Positions 22,102 through 29,401 of a stretch of 33,800 nucleotides of DNA are shown here, piece by piece (within the stretch, counting starts at the first letter, position 1; every line of letters starts with the position of its first letter). Below the pieces are notes generated by a model that was not told the DNA's origin, made no database searches, and saw only the letters and a program-made list of their open reading frames with translations. The translations under genes and the position numbers were made by a program. Source of the stretch: Candidatus Falkowbacteria bacterium UBA2355 (lineage in GTDB: Bacteria; Patescibacteriota; Patescibacteriia; Patescibacteriales; Patescibacteriaceae); contig DDTV01000012.1 of the NCBI GenBank assembly GCA_002344425.1, forward strand, positions 1 through 33,800, in the 5' to 3' direction.

Positions 22102-22287
22102 TTACCAGCTCGACTTCTTAATACCCGGTAAATCGGTATTGTTAGCCAGTTCTCTAAAACAAATACGGCACAAACCGAAATCACGCATATAACCGTGGTT
22201 GCGACCGCAACGCCAGCAACGGCGAATTTTTCGCGAGCTGAACTTCGGGGTACGTTTCGATTTTTCGATCATTGCTTTTCGTGCCAT
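22102..22287 (-). CDS. rpsN: Ribosomal protein S14, zinc-binding type (S14Z)
   Basis: A 61-residue short S14 with two CxxC pairs: C24 and C27 (CWRCG), C40 and C43 (CRIC), so it should bind one zinc. This is the ancestral type used by Gram-positives and CPR, not the about 100-residue E. coli form. The ATG at 22285-22287 gives the conserved MARKAMIEKSKR start; an 18-codon upstream extension overlaps rplE and was rejected. The start context is TAATCCTATG. Confidence 0.96.
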   Translation of the reverse strand: MARKAMIEKSKRTPKFSSRKIRRCWRCGRNHGYMRDFGLCRICFRELANNTDLPGIKKSSW

Positions 22288-22291
22288 AGGA

Positions 22292-22837
22292 TTATTTATC
22301 GGTTTTCTTAAAAGGAAAGCCGAACAAAGTGAACAATTCAAGTCCTTCCTCGCGGCTCTTGGCCGTAGTCATAATAGTGACTTGAAGACCATGAACATTG
22401 TCGACTTCATCTGCCTTAACTTCGGGGAAAGGCAGGTGTTCGCGGAAACCGTAAGAAAGATTGCCGCTTCGGTCGATAATGGTATTTTCAACTCCGCGGA
22501 AGTCGCGGACGCGCGGGAAGGTTACATTAATCAGCTTTTCAAGAAAATCATACATGCGAGCACCGCGCAAAGTCACCATAACGCCGACGATATTGCCTTC
22601 GCGGACCTTAAAGGCGGAAATGGATTTGCGGGATTTGGTTAAAACGGCTTTCTGACCGGTAATGCGTTCCAGGGTGCTGGCGACGCCGTCAATATAAGAT
22701 TTATCCTTGGTATGGCGTCCGACACCGACGTTAAGAGAAATCTTAACGATTTTTGGAATCGCCATATCATTGCGGTAAGCGAATTTTTCTTTCAGCGCCG
22801 CTTTGATCTTCTTGTTGTACAATTCATTAAGTCTCAT
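22292..22837 (-). CDS. rplE: Ribosomal protein L5
   Basis: A 181-residue 5S rRNA-binding protein. Signatures are MAIPKIVKISLNVGVG, the SRKSISAFKVREGNIVGVMV segment, VTLRGARMYDFLEKLI and FPRVRDFRG. The start was set at MRLNELYNKK (22835-22837); the frame stays open 7 codons upstream but would overlap rplX. It lies 4 bases after rplX with the same TAATCCTATG start context as rpsN. Confidence 0.96.
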   Translation of the reverse strand: MRLNELYNKKIKAALKEKFAYRNDMAIPKIVKISLNVGVGRHTKDKSYIDGVASTLERITGQKAVLTKSRKSISAFKVREGNIVGVMVTLRGARMYDFLEKLINVTFPRVRDFRGVENTIIDRSGNLSYGFREHLPFPEVKADEVDNVHGLQVTIMTTAKSREEGLELFTLFGFPFKKTDK

Positions 22838-22841
22838 AGGA

Positions 22842-23168
22842 TTAATCAATATTGGCATCGCACTTGCGGCAGATGCGGACTTTTGTTCCTTTGCGTTCGG
22901 CGCTTCCTTCGATCTTGCGATGGCCGACGCGGGTCGGTTTGCCGCACTTCGGACAAATCAACATTACATTGGAAACATTCAAAGGCGCCGGAAATTCAAC
23001 GCGCTGGCCTTTTTCGCCACTCTTGCGGGCGCGCAAATGCTTAATTAAAAGGTTGACGCCTTCAATACTAATGCGTTCGGAATCATTAAAGACCTGCAAA
23101 ACCTTACCGGTTTTACCCTTGTCTTTACCGGCCATCACCATTACATTGTCGTTTCGTTTGATGTTCAT
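22842..23168 (-). CDS. rplX: Ribosomal protein L24
   Basis: A 108-residue protein with the KOW motif in VMVMAGKDKGKTGKVLQVF at residues 9-27, which nucleates 50S assembly. The C-terminal half has CPKCGKPTRVGHRK and CRKC, a four-cysteine zinc knuckle often found in bacterial L24. It begins 4 bases after the rplN stop (TAAAGATATG). Confidence 0.96.
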   Translation of the reverse strand: MNIKRNDNVMVMAGKDKGKTGKVLQVFNDSERISIEGVNLLIKHLRARKSGEKGQRVEFPAPLNVSNVMLICPKCGKPTRVGHRKIEGSAERKGTKVRICRKCDANID

Positions 23169-23172
23169 ATCT

Positions 23173-23544
23173 TTAGAGTACTTCAGGCGCCAAGGAGGCG
23201 ATCTTTACATAACCGGCCTTGCGGACTTCGCGGGGAATGGGGCCGAAAATACGAGTACCGCGCGGTTCGCCGTTCTTTTTGTCGATAATGACGCAGGCAT
23301 TGTCGTCAAAACGGATGTAACTGCCGTCATTGCGGCGGATTTCTTTTTTGACGCGAACCACAACGGCCAAAAGCACGTCGCTCTTCTTAACCATAGCGTG
23401 AGGAACGGCTTGCTTAACCGCGACAATAATGCGCTCGCCAACTCGGGCGTAACGCTTACGATAGCCGCCCAACACGCGAATGCACATAACGCGCTTGGCG
23501 CCAGTGTTATCGGCTACTTTCAATATTGTCTGGACCTGAATCAT
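23173..23544 (-). CDS. rplN: Ribosomal protein L14
   Basis: A 123-residue, highly conserved 50S protein: MIQVQTILKVADNTGAKRVM, CIRVLGG, the NACVIIDKKNGEPRGTRIFG signature, and VRKAGYVKIASLAPEVL at the end. Standard length. It begins the spc part of the cluster, 15 bases after rpsQ, with the start context AAAGATATG. Confidence 0.97.
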   Translation of the reverse strand: MIQVQTILKVADNTGAKRVMCIRVLGGYRKRYARVGERIIVAVKQAVPHAMVKKSDVLLAVVVRVKKEIRRNDGSYIRFDDNACVIIDKKNGEPRGTRIFGPIPREVRKAGYVKIASLAPEVL

Positions 23545-23559
23545 ATCTTTACAAAATTA

Positions 23560-23808
23560 TTATTGGTACAAAACGCGCCAGCGCTTGTCTTTGCTCAAGG
23601 GACGGCATTCGATAAAAGTTACCTTGTCCCCTTCTTTATACTGATTCTTTTCATCATGTACCTTATAGCGCTTGCTGACAGCGTAACGCTTTTGGTATTT
23701 CGGATGAATTTTAACATTTTCAACGACAACCACAATCGTCTTATCCATTTTGTCGCTGACAACTACTCCTGAGAGGCTGCGCTTTGATTGTTTTACTTGT
23801 TCTTTCAT
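23560..23808 (-). CDS. rpsQ: Ribosomal protein S17
   Basis: An 82-residue OB-fold 16S rRNA-binding protein. The signature runs SLSGVVVSDKMDKTIVVVVE, then KIHPKYQKRYAVSKRYKVHD, and GDKVTFIECRPLSKDKRW. It starts one base after the rpmC stop (TAATATG). Confidence 0.96.
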   Translation of the reverse strand: MKEQVKQSKRSLSGVVVSDKMDKTIVVVVENVKIHPKYQKRYAVSKRYKVHDEKNQYKEGDKVTFIECRPLSKDKRWRVLYQ

Positions 23809-23809
23809 A

Positions 23810-24001
23810 TTAGGAGTTTTTGTTCTTATTAATCAAAGTCAAAAGCCGCGCAATCAATTGGCGTTCCTTGCGGATGTCCCGTACTGTTCCCAATTGTTTA
23901 TTGGCGTCCTTGAAACGGAGCTGGCGCAATTTTTCGCGAGCATCAGCTAGCATAGTGTGCCATTCCTTCAAGCTTTTGGTTTGTAATTCTTTAAATTCCA
24001 T
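23810..24001 (-). CDS. rpmC: Ribosomal protein L29
   Basis: A 63-residue helical hairpin protein at the peptide exit tunnel. The pattern MEFKELQTKSLKEWHTMLAD, then REKLRQLRFKDANKQLGTVRDIRKERQLIAR is the L29 signature (LR......L.....IR..R..IAR). It lies 8 bases after rplP with the context CTGATATG. Confidence 0.95.
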   Translation of the reverse strand: MEFKELQTKSLKEWHTMLADAREKLRQLRFKDANKQLGTVRDIRKERQLIARLLTLINKNKNS

Positions 24002-24009
24002 ATCAGTGA

Positions 24010-24417
24010 TTAATGTTTTTTGACAAAGACGGTTTTAACCGGTAATTTGTGGCCGGCTAATTTCATAGCTTCGCGCGCCTGTTGTTCGGTAACGCCTTCG
24101 ATTTCAAACAGCATTGTGCCGGGTCTGACAATAGCGACATAATGATCAACCGCACCCTTACCTTTACCCATCGGCATTTCGCCGCCTTTGGCGGTTACCG
24201 GCTTATCCGGGAAAATTCGAATCCAAAGCTTGCCGTTACGTTGTACAAAGCGCGTGATAACGCGGCGTGATGCTTCAATCTGACGAGCGGTCACCCAGCA
24301 ACCTTCGGTGCTCTTCAAACCGTAGCTGCCAAAACCAAGCGTAATCCGCTGAGTGGCTTTGCCGCCGCGGTTAAGCTTATGACCTTTTCTGAATTTTGTC
24401 TTTTTCGGAGCTAACAT
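24010..24417 (-). CDS. rplP: Ribosomal protein L16
   Basis: A 135-residue protein at the A-site tRNA elbow. It opens MLAPKKTKFRKGHKLNRGGK and has WVTARQIEASRRVITRFVQR, WIRIFPDKPVTAKGGEMPMG with KGKGAVDHYVA following. Standard length and motifs. It is 6 bases after rpsC. Confidence 0.97.
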   Translation of the reverse strand: MLAPKKTKFRKGHKLNRGGKATQRITLGFGSYGLKSTEGCWVTARQIEASRRVITRFVQRNGKLWIRIFPDKPVTAKGGEMPMGKGKGAVDHYVAIVRPGTMLFEIEGVTEQQAREAMKLAGHKLPVKTVFVKKH

Positions 24418-24423
24418 AAATGG

Positions 24424-25122
24424 TTATTTGCGTTTGTTGATTTTTTCTTTAACGACTTCGCCGGCTTGTTCTCGGCGGTCAAAAATTTCTCCGCGGTAAA
24501 TCCAAGCTTTAACGCCGATCAAACCGTAAGTCGTATGGGCGGCGCCGCGGCCATAGTCAATATCGGCGCGCAAAGTCTGAAGCGGTAATTTTCCGGAAAT
24601 GAGCATTTCACGTCGTGCGATTTCGGCGCCGTTCAAGCGTCCCGAAACCATCACCTTGACGCCGAGAGCGCCGGAACGTTCAGCGCGGGAAATCGCTTGC
24701 TTCATAACGCGCTTGAAAGGCAAACGCTTTTCCAAATCGATAATCATCGATTGGACAAGAATCAAAGCGCTCAAATTCGGACGATCTACTTCGGTAATAT
24801 TGATATTAATTTCACCGGAACGGAAATTTTTCAAAAAAGTCCGGTGTAATTTCTTTTTCAATTCTTCAATACCAACGCCGCCGCGGCCGATAATCAAACC
24901 CGGTTTGGCGGTAAAGATATTGACGACAACCTTCTTGCCGGAGGGGCGCTCAACTTCAACGCGATCAATGCCGGCTTCTTTAAAGGTTTTAATCAAATAC
25001 TTGCGGATGCCGAGATCTTGTTTAAGCTGGTCGATATAGCCTGAACCGCTCGCAAACCATTTTGATGGCCAACTGCGGGTGATACCGACGCGCATTACTT
25101 TTGGATTGACTTTCTGTCCCAT
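24424..25122 (-). CDS. rpsC: Ribosomal protein S3
   Basis: A 232-residue protein with the KH domain (VNIFTAKPGLIIGRGGVGIE, about residues 67-86) and the C-terminal signature SGRLNGAEIARREMLISGKL. It opens MGQKVNPKVMRVGITRSWPS. It shapes the mRNA entry channel. It is 9 bases after rplV. Confidence 0.97.
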   Translation of the reverse strand: MGQKVNPKVMRVGITRSWPSKWFASGSGYIDQLKQDLGIRKYLIKTFKEAGIDRVEVERPSGKKVVVNIFTAKPGLIIGRGGVGIEELKKKLHRTFLKNFRSGEININITEVDRPNLSALILVQSMIIDLEKRLPFKRVMKQAISRAERSGALGVKVMVSGRLNGAEIARREMLISGKLPLQTLRADIDYGRGAAHTTYGLIGVKAWIYRGEIFDRREQAGEVVKEKINKRK

Positions 25123-25131
25123 AGATGTGAA

Positions 25132-25680
25132 TTAACCCGCCTTGCGGTTGAAAATTTTAGAAGTGAAACCTTTATTGCGGCCTTCGCGGCGCGGATCGGA
25201 AATACGCTTATCCTTTTCTTCAAGATTCTCTACCGGTTTGCCGGCTTCTTTATCTTTTAACTTGATGCCTTCGGCTTCAGCCGGCGCGGCGCCGAGTTTA
25301 ACCGGAGCCTCGGCCTCAACTTTGCGACCGACGCGGCTGCCTGAATCGCTGATTTCAGCAAGCGTAACGTTAATGTGGCTGGTGCGCTTCTTAAGCGGCG
25401 TAGCGCGGCCATGAGCGCGGGGCAACCAACGATGCAATGTCACGCCCTGATCAACGCGGATTTCTTTGATATAAAGATTATCTTCTTTCAATTCAAAATT
25501 ATGTTTAGCATTGGCCATGGCCGAAGCAATGACCTTGCGTACCGGTTCGGCGGCGTCTTTGCCGGCGAAACGAAGCTGATCCAAAGCAGCCGCCACCGAC
25601 TTGCCTTTTACCAAAGTGGTAAGCAAGCGAATTTTTCGCGGAGACATTCTGATGTATTTGGCTCGTGCTTTGACTTCCAT
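25132..25680 (-). CDS. rplV: Ribosomal protein L22 with C-terminal extension
   Basis: The core (residues 1-112) is a normal L22: MEVKARAKYIRMSPRKIRLL, ALDQLRFAGKDAAEPVRKVI, then TLHRWLPRAHGRATPLKKRT. L22 lines the exit tunnel with its beta-hairpin loop. The last about 65 residues are an extra charged, probably disordered tail (AEAPVKLGAAPAEAEGIKLK and onward, with GRNKGFTSKIFNRKAG at the end). The E. coli protein is 110 residues, this one 182. The start context is TTGATATG. Confidence 0.95.
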   Translation of the reverse strand: MEVKARAKYIRMSPRKIRLLTTLVKGKSVAAALDQLRFAGKDAAEPVRKVIASAMANAKHNFELKEDNLYIKEIRVDQGVTLHRWLPRAHGRATPLKKRTSHINVTLAEISDSGSRVGRKVEAEAPVKLGAAPAEAEGIKLKDKEAGKPVENLEEKDKRISDPRREGRNKGFTSKIFNRKAG

Positions 25681-25688
25681 ATCAATGA

Positions 25689-25973
25689 TTATTTAGCGGC
25701 CTTAGCTTGATCTTTGGCCATTTTACCGCCGTGTGAAACAAATTTACGGGTCGGTGAAAATTCGCCGAACTTATGTCCGACCATATTTTCCGTTACCAAA
25801 ACCGGTACGTGAACCTTGCCATTATGAACGCCGATTGTAAAGCCGACCATTTCCGGAGTAATCGAAGAGGCGCGATCCCAAATTTTAATCGGAGCGCCAC
25901 CCGGCTTGGAATTCATAATCTTTTTCAAAAGCCGTTCGTTAACGTATGGACCTTTCTTTAGACTTCGTGACAT
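25689..25973 (-). CDS. rpsS: Ribosomal protein S19
   Basis: A 94-residue protein of the 30S head: MSRSLKKGPYVNERLLKKIM, WDRASSITPEMVGFTIGVHN, the HVPVLVTENMVGHKFGEFSP signature. Standard size. It lies 8 bases after rplB. Confidence 0.97.
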   Translation of the reverse strand: MSRSLKKGPYVNERLLKKIMNSKPGGAPIKIWDRASSITPEMVGFTIGVHNGKVHVPVLVTENMVGHKFGEFSPTRKFVSHGGKMAKDQAKAAK

Positions 25974-25981
25974 ACAGGTAA

Positions 25982-26824
25982 TTAAAGTTTCTTGCCTTTA
26001 CGGCGCGTAATAATAAAGCGATTAGAGGCTTTGCGGCCACGGCGCGTTTTAACACCGTAAGCATTCTTGCCCCATTTCGTCTTCGGATGCTTCAAACCGA
26101 TCGGCTGGTTGCCTTCACCACCGCCGTGCGGGTGATCAACCGGGTTCATGGCTGAACCGCGAACCGTCGGACGAATGCCGAGATGGCGGTTACGACCGGC
26201 TTTACCGATTGAAACATGTCGCATATCAACGTTGCCGACTTGACCGATGGTGCAGAGGCAATCTTTCTTAATCAAGCGGATTTCACCTGAAGGGAGCTTA
26301 ACTTGAGCATACTTCTTTTCAACCGACATGACAAAAAGCGCAATACCGGCGCCGCGCGCCAATTTTCCGCCTTGACCCGGTTCGAGTTCAACGTTGTGAA
26401 CCGGCAAACCGGCCGGAATGAATTCAAGCGGCATGGCGTTGCCGATTTTCGGTTCAACCGCTTTCTTGGAGCTGATAACGGTCATACCGACTTCAAGTCC
26501 GATCGGAGCAATCATATAACGCTTTTCACCGTCTTTGTAAAATACCAAAGCAATACGCGGACCGCGGTTCGGATCATATTCAATCGTTTTAACAACACCC
26601 GGAATATCAAACTTGTCGCGCTTCCAATCAATCAAGCGAATATAGCGTTTAACGCCACCGCCTTTATGGCGAACGGTGATTTTACCGCCGGAATTGCGTC
26701 CGCTGTGCTTTTTGCGAATCAACAACAAAGACTTTTCCGGGGTTACCGAAGTAACATCCGAAAAATCTTGGAAGCTGGCAGAGCGGAGGCCCGGTGAAGT
26801 TGGTTTGGCTTTTCTAATTCCCAT
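25982..26824 (-). CDS. rplB: Ribosomal protein L2
   Basis: A 280-residue protein needed for subunit joining and peptidyl-transferase assembly. Signatures are GRNSGGKITVRHKGGGVKRY near residues 42-61, the VHNVELEPGQGGKLARGAG loop, and the C-terminal GSAMNPVDHPHGGGEGNQPI containing the key histidine. Standard length. The start context is TTGATATATG. Confidence 0.98.
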   Translation of the reverse strand: MGIRKAKPTSPGLRSASFQDFSDVTSVTPEKSLLLIRKKHSGRNSGGKITVRHKGGGVKRYIRLIDWKRDKFDIPGVVKTIEYDPNRGPRIALVFYKDGEKRYMIAPIGLEVGMTVISSKKAVEPKIGNAMPLEFIPAGLPVHNVELEPGQGGKLARGAGIALFVMSVEKKYAQVKLPSGEIRLIKKDCLCTIGQVGNVDMRHVSIGKAGRNRHLGIRPTVRGSAMNPVDHPHGGGEGNQPIGLKHPKTKWGKNAYGVKTRRGRKASNRFIITRRKGKKL

Positions 26825-26832
26825 ATATCAAT

Positions 26833-27255
26833 TTAAACGCCTTCGTACAAAGTAATGCTCTTGCCCTTTGGCAGAGTGACAATCGCTTTCTTCCAATCTT
26901 TTCGCTTACCTATCTTGCGACCGTAACGGCGGGATTTGCCTTCCATGCGAATAACATTGACATCGCTCGGCATAATTCCATAAGCGGCCTTAACCGCTTT
27001 GGCGATTTCAATCTTATTGGCACCGATAGCTACCTCAAAAAAGTATTGGTTGGCCAAAGTCTGCTGGTGGCTGGCTTTTTCGGAAATAACCGGACGGAGT
27101 AAAATTCGATAAGCATTCGAAACCGCCATAGCCTTAGCGGAACTTTTCTTTTCCGTATCTTTAACCGACGGCGCGTCCGCGTACATGTCTTTCATGCTGG
27201 CGGTTTTTGCCGGGGTTGACTTTTCTTTCTTTGTATCTTTCTTAAATAATGCCAT
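26833..27255 (-). CDS. rplW: Ribosomal protein L23 with N-terminal extension
   Basis: A 140-residue protein. The L23 core begins near residue 48 (AYRILLRPVISEKASHQQTL) and continues YFFEVAIGANKIEIAKAVKA, then VNVIRMEGKSRRYGRKIGKR. The first about 45 residues are a lysine-rich extension (FKKDTKKEKSTPAKTASMKD) not found in E. coli L23. L23 is the docking site for trigger factor and SRP at the tunnel exit, so the extension may be near the nascent chain. The start context is AATCCATATG. Confidence 0.95.
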   Translation of the reverse strand: MALFKKDTKKEKSTPAKTASMKDMYADAPSVKDTEKKSSAKAMAVSNAYRILLRPVISEKASHQQTLANQYFFEVAIGANKIEIAKAVKAAYGIMPSDVNVIRMEGKSRRYGRKIGKRKDWKKAIVTLPKGKSITLYEGV

Positions 27256-27260
27256 ATGGA

Positions 27261-27908
27261 TTATTGGTAACGCTCTTCAATCGTTTTAAGGGCGCTGTTG
27301 GTTGCAATAACTTGTTTGTATTTTAACAAATCAACCAAATTCAAATTTTCGACGGTAATCAATTTAACATCAGGCAAATTACGGGCCGAAGCCTTGGTCG
27401 AGGCGGCCGGAGATTGGTCAATAACCAAAATACTGCGGCGACCCTTAACGGTCAAAGCTTTTTCAGACAAAACATCGATAATCTTTTTGAAAGTTTTGGT
27501 TTTGTATTCGGCAACGCTCATTTCATCAAGAATCGCCAAATTCTTATCGCTGACCTTGTCAGACAAAGCAATGCACAAAGCCTTCTTTTTCATCTTGGCA
27601 TTCAGATTTTTGGAAAAATTGCGATCGTTGGTCGGACCAAAGGTAACGCCTCCGCCCTTCCAAATGGGAGAACGGACTGAACCGACGCGAGCGCGACCAG
27701 TTCCCTTTTGCTTCCAAGGTTTCTTACCGCTACCGGCAACTTCACTGCGATCTTTCGTATGCGCCAAAACTTTGCGCTCATTAGACATCTGGGCGACAAC
27801 GGCCTGATGCACCAAAGCGGCGTTCGGTTTTTGGCCGAAGATTTTTTCGGACAGTTCGGCCTTGCCGACTGCTTCACCGTTCTGATTGTAGATATCGTAG
27901 GAAATCAT
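27261..27908 (-). CDS. rplD: Ribosomal protein L4
   Basis: A 215-residue protein that lines the exit tunnel. The core segment is RSEVAGSGKKPWKQKGTGRA with RVGSVRSPIWKGGGVTFGP, the universal L4 loop. In E. coli L4 also represses its own S10 operon by acting on the leader. That leader is upstream of rpsJ in E. coli, whereas here the structured leader lies after rpsJ, before rplC. It starts 2 bases after the rplC stop. Confidence 0.96.
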   Translation of the reverse strand: MISYDIYNQNGEAVGKAELSEKIFGQKPNAALVHQAVVAQMSNERKVLAHTKDRSEVAGSGKKPWKQKGTGRARVGSVRSPIWKGGGVTFGPTNDRNFSKNLNAKMKKKALCIALSDKVSDKNLAILDEMSVAEYKTKTFKKIIDVLSEKALTVKGRRSILVIDQSPAASTKASARNLPDVKLITVENLNLVDLLKYKQVIATNSALKTIEERYQ

Positions 27909-27910
27909 AT

Positions 27911-28804
27911 TTAGGCAGTTTTTTCTTCAACTTTTTCTTCTTTTTCTTCAGCAACAGGAGCTTCGGCTACTTCTTCAGCTTTAACTTCTTCTTTAACCTC
28001 TTCTTTAACCTCTTCTTTAACCTCTTCTTTCACTTCTTCTACTTCTTCGACCGGAGCTTCGTCAGGGGCGAAAACGGGTTCTTCTACTGGCTGCTCGGCC
28101 TCAGCTACGGTTTCTTCGATTACTGGAGCTTCTTCAACAACAGGAGCTTCTTCAACCTTAACCTCGGGCAAACCGAGCTTTAATTCACCGTTGCCGAAAA
28201 GCATCACCAAACTGTGACGAGCTCCCGGAACGGCGCCTTTTACAAAAATAGTATTGCTGGCTTCATCAATTTCAACAATTTCAACATCATGACGCGTTAC
28301 TTGATCACCGCCCATGCGGCCCGACATGCGAGTTCCTTTGAAAACGTGCTGAACGCCACCGGCGCCGACTGAACCAGAAGCGCGCAACTGGTCTTTGTTG
28401 CCGTGCGTCGCATCTTGTCCGTGGAAACCATGACGCTTAACCACGCCCTGAAAACCCTTGCCCTTGGAAGTGCTGATAAGAGTCAAACGATCACCGACCG
28501 CAAAGGCCGCTACGCTGACCTGATCACCAACCTTGGCTTCGCCAATACCGTCGGAGTTATCCAAACGGAATTCGCGCACATATCGGAAATTTCCCAAATT
28601 CTTAAAATGTCCGATCAGGGCTTTGGACAAAAGCTTCAAACGACGAGCGCCATAGCCAACCTGAACGGCTTCATAGCCGTCCTTGGCAACAGTCTTATGC
28701 TGAAGGATGGTGCAAGGTCCGGCGGTAATTTTAGTTACCGGCACAACCGCATCGCCCTTCCAAAGCTGCGTCATTTCAAGTTTTTCTCCAAGAATGAATT
28801 TCAT
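27911..28804 (-). CDS. rplC: Ribosomal protein L3 with a long acidic C-terminal tail
   Basis: A 297-residue protein. The core (residues 1 to about 212) is a full L3: MKFILGEKLEMTQLW, then GKGFQGVVKRHGFHGQDATH, GSVGAGGVQHVFKGTRMSGR and MGGDQVTRHDVEIVEID. The last about 81 residues are an added low-complexity acidic tail built on EEAPV units and four to five EEVK repeats. The frame is open 10 codons upstream, but the conserved MKF start (ATG 28802-28804) fits the family. The usual E. coli length is 209. The start follows a terminator-like hairpin directly, so expression may be controlled by attenuation. Confidence 0.95.
   Translation of the reverse strand: MKFILGEKLEMTQLWKGDAVVPVTKITAGPCTILQHKTVAKDGYEAVQVGYGARRLKLLSKALIGHFKNLGNFRYVREFRLDNSDGIGEAKVGDQVSVAAFAVGDRLTLISTSKGKGFQGVVKRHGFHGQDATHGNKDQLRASGSVGAGGVQHVFKGTRMSGRMGGDQVTRHDVEIVEIDEASNTIFVKGAVPGARHSLVMLFGNGELKLGLPEVKVEEAPVVEEAPVIEETVAEAEQPVEEPVFAPDEAPVEEVEEVKEEVKEEVKEEVKEEVKAEEVAEAPVAEEKEEKVEEKTA
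27984..28036 (-). repeat. 12-bp tandem repeat encoding EEVK units in L3
   Basis: On the plus strand the unit CTCTTCTTTAAC is repeated about four times nearly without change. It is in frame and encodes repeated GluGluValLys. The low divergence between units suggests recent slippage expansion. Confidence 0.85.
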
Positions 28805-28831
28805 AAAATAAAAACTGGTTTTTGAAACCAG
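28805..28831 (-). terminator. Terminator-like hairpin touching the rplC start codon
   Basis: The minus strand has CTGGTTT, loop CAA, AAACCAG, then TTTTTATTTT and immediately the rplC ATG. The shape is that of an intrinsic terminator (7-bp stem plus U-rich tail), but it sits in the leader of rplC. It could end the tuf-rpsJ transcript or act as an attenuator for the S10 operon. Confidence 0.65.
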
Positions 28832-28843
28832 CAAACACCTGCT

Positions 28844-28906
28844 CTAAAAACGAAAAAGTTTTAAGAAAAAGTGATTGTTGGTTTCAATAGGATAATTCCT
28901 TTTCAT
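28844..28906 (-). other. Possible 20-codon leader peptide upstream of rplC
   Basis: The minus strand contains ATG, 19 further codons and TAG. The peptide starts MKRNYPIETN and ends with a phenylalanine-rich stretch (HFFLKLFRF, four Phe in the last eight codons). It stops 13 bases before the terminator-like stem. The layout resembles an attenuator leader peptide, but no Shine-Dalgarno is visible and the T-rich sequence could give Phe codons by chance. Confidence 0.3.
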
Positions 28907-28908
28907 TG

Positions 28909-28960
28909 CGTTCCGATCCAGCCACTTCCCCGCGGGGGTTAGCTGAACAGGTCCGAAACG
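28909..28960 (-). promoter_or_regulatory. Three-tier structured leader element between rpsJ and rplC
   Basis: On the minus strand three nested pairings can form: CGTTTC with GGAACG, TTCAGC with GCTGGA, and CCCC with GGGG around CGC. Each of the first two has one wobble pair. Internal loops separate the stems, which resembles a protein-binding mRNA leader. It lies directly after the rpsJ stop and before the possible leader peptide. Confidence 0.45.
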
Positions 28961-28963
28961 AAT

Positions 28964-29308
28964 TTACATTTTAATTTCAATATCAACTCCGGTCGGCAGA
29001 TTCAAGTTGCTCAAAGCTTCTATGGTTGCCGCGGACGGTTCGATTATATCCATTAAACGCTTATGCGTCCGCATTTCAAATTGGTCGCGGGCGTTTTTAT
29101 GGACAAAGGTCGAAGCGTTAACGGTATATTTGCGTTTTTCCGTCGGCAATGGAATCGGACCGTAGACAGTAGCGCCGGTTCGCTTAACCGTTTCAACGAT
29201 GATTTTCGTTGATTGGTCAATGATCTTGTGGTCAAATGACCGGATCTTGATGCGGACGCGCTGCTTAATATCTTTAGCGGTCGTCTTCTTGCTTTCCATT
29301 TCACTCAT
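28964..29308 (-). CDS. rpsJ: Ribosomal protein S10 (NusE)
   Basis: A 114-residue protein of the 30S head that also acts in antitermination with NusB. The core begins near residue 14 (IKQRVRIKIRSFDHKIIDQS) and has VYGPIPLPTEKRKYTVNAS, then HKNARDQFEMRTHKRLMDII. A short charged N-terminal extension (MSEMESKKTTAK) precedes it. It lies between tuf (93-base gap with a hairpin) and a 159-base structured leader before rplC, so it is separated from the rest of the S10 genes. Confidence 0.96.
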   Translation of the reverse strand: MSEMESKKTTAKDIKQRVRIKIRSFDHKIIDQSTKIIVETVKRTGATVYGPIPLPTEKRKYTVNASTFVHKNARDQFEMRTHKRLMDIIEPSAATIEALSNLNLPTGVDIEIKM

Positions 29309-29366
29309 AAATACTTGAATCTTTTTTAACTTTGTTGATGTTCTGACTTTCTTAAGTACAGATTAA

Positions 29367-29393
29367 CCCCGCCCTCTGGATTCGAGAGCGGGG
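29367..29393 (-). terminator. GC-rich hairpin after tuf (possible weak terminator)
   Basis: The minus strand forms CCCCGCTCTC/GAGGGCGGGG-type pairing over 10 bp with one T-G pair and a seven-base loop, 8 bases after the tuf stop. The following bases are TTAATCTG, not a clear T run, so it may be a partial terminator or an RNA-stability element. Confidence 0.45.
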
Positions 29394-29401
29394 ATGAATC
29401 T

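Noticed and set aside
27984..28036. Short direct repeats that could suggest a CRISPR or other array
   Set aside because: The unit is 12 bases with no spacers, in frame inside rplC, and encodes EEVK repeats.
28805..28834. Longer L3 starting 10 codons upstream at 28834
   Set aside because: Those codons fall in the terminator-like hairpin and do not match L3; MKFILGEK is the family start.
28881..28891. Promoter for rplC inside the leader (TTGAAA near 28886, then TAAAAC after 18 bases)
   Set aside because: The -10 match is only 4 of 6 with a long spacer in T-rich sequence, and it would place +1 before the terminator-like hairpin; not strong enough to list.
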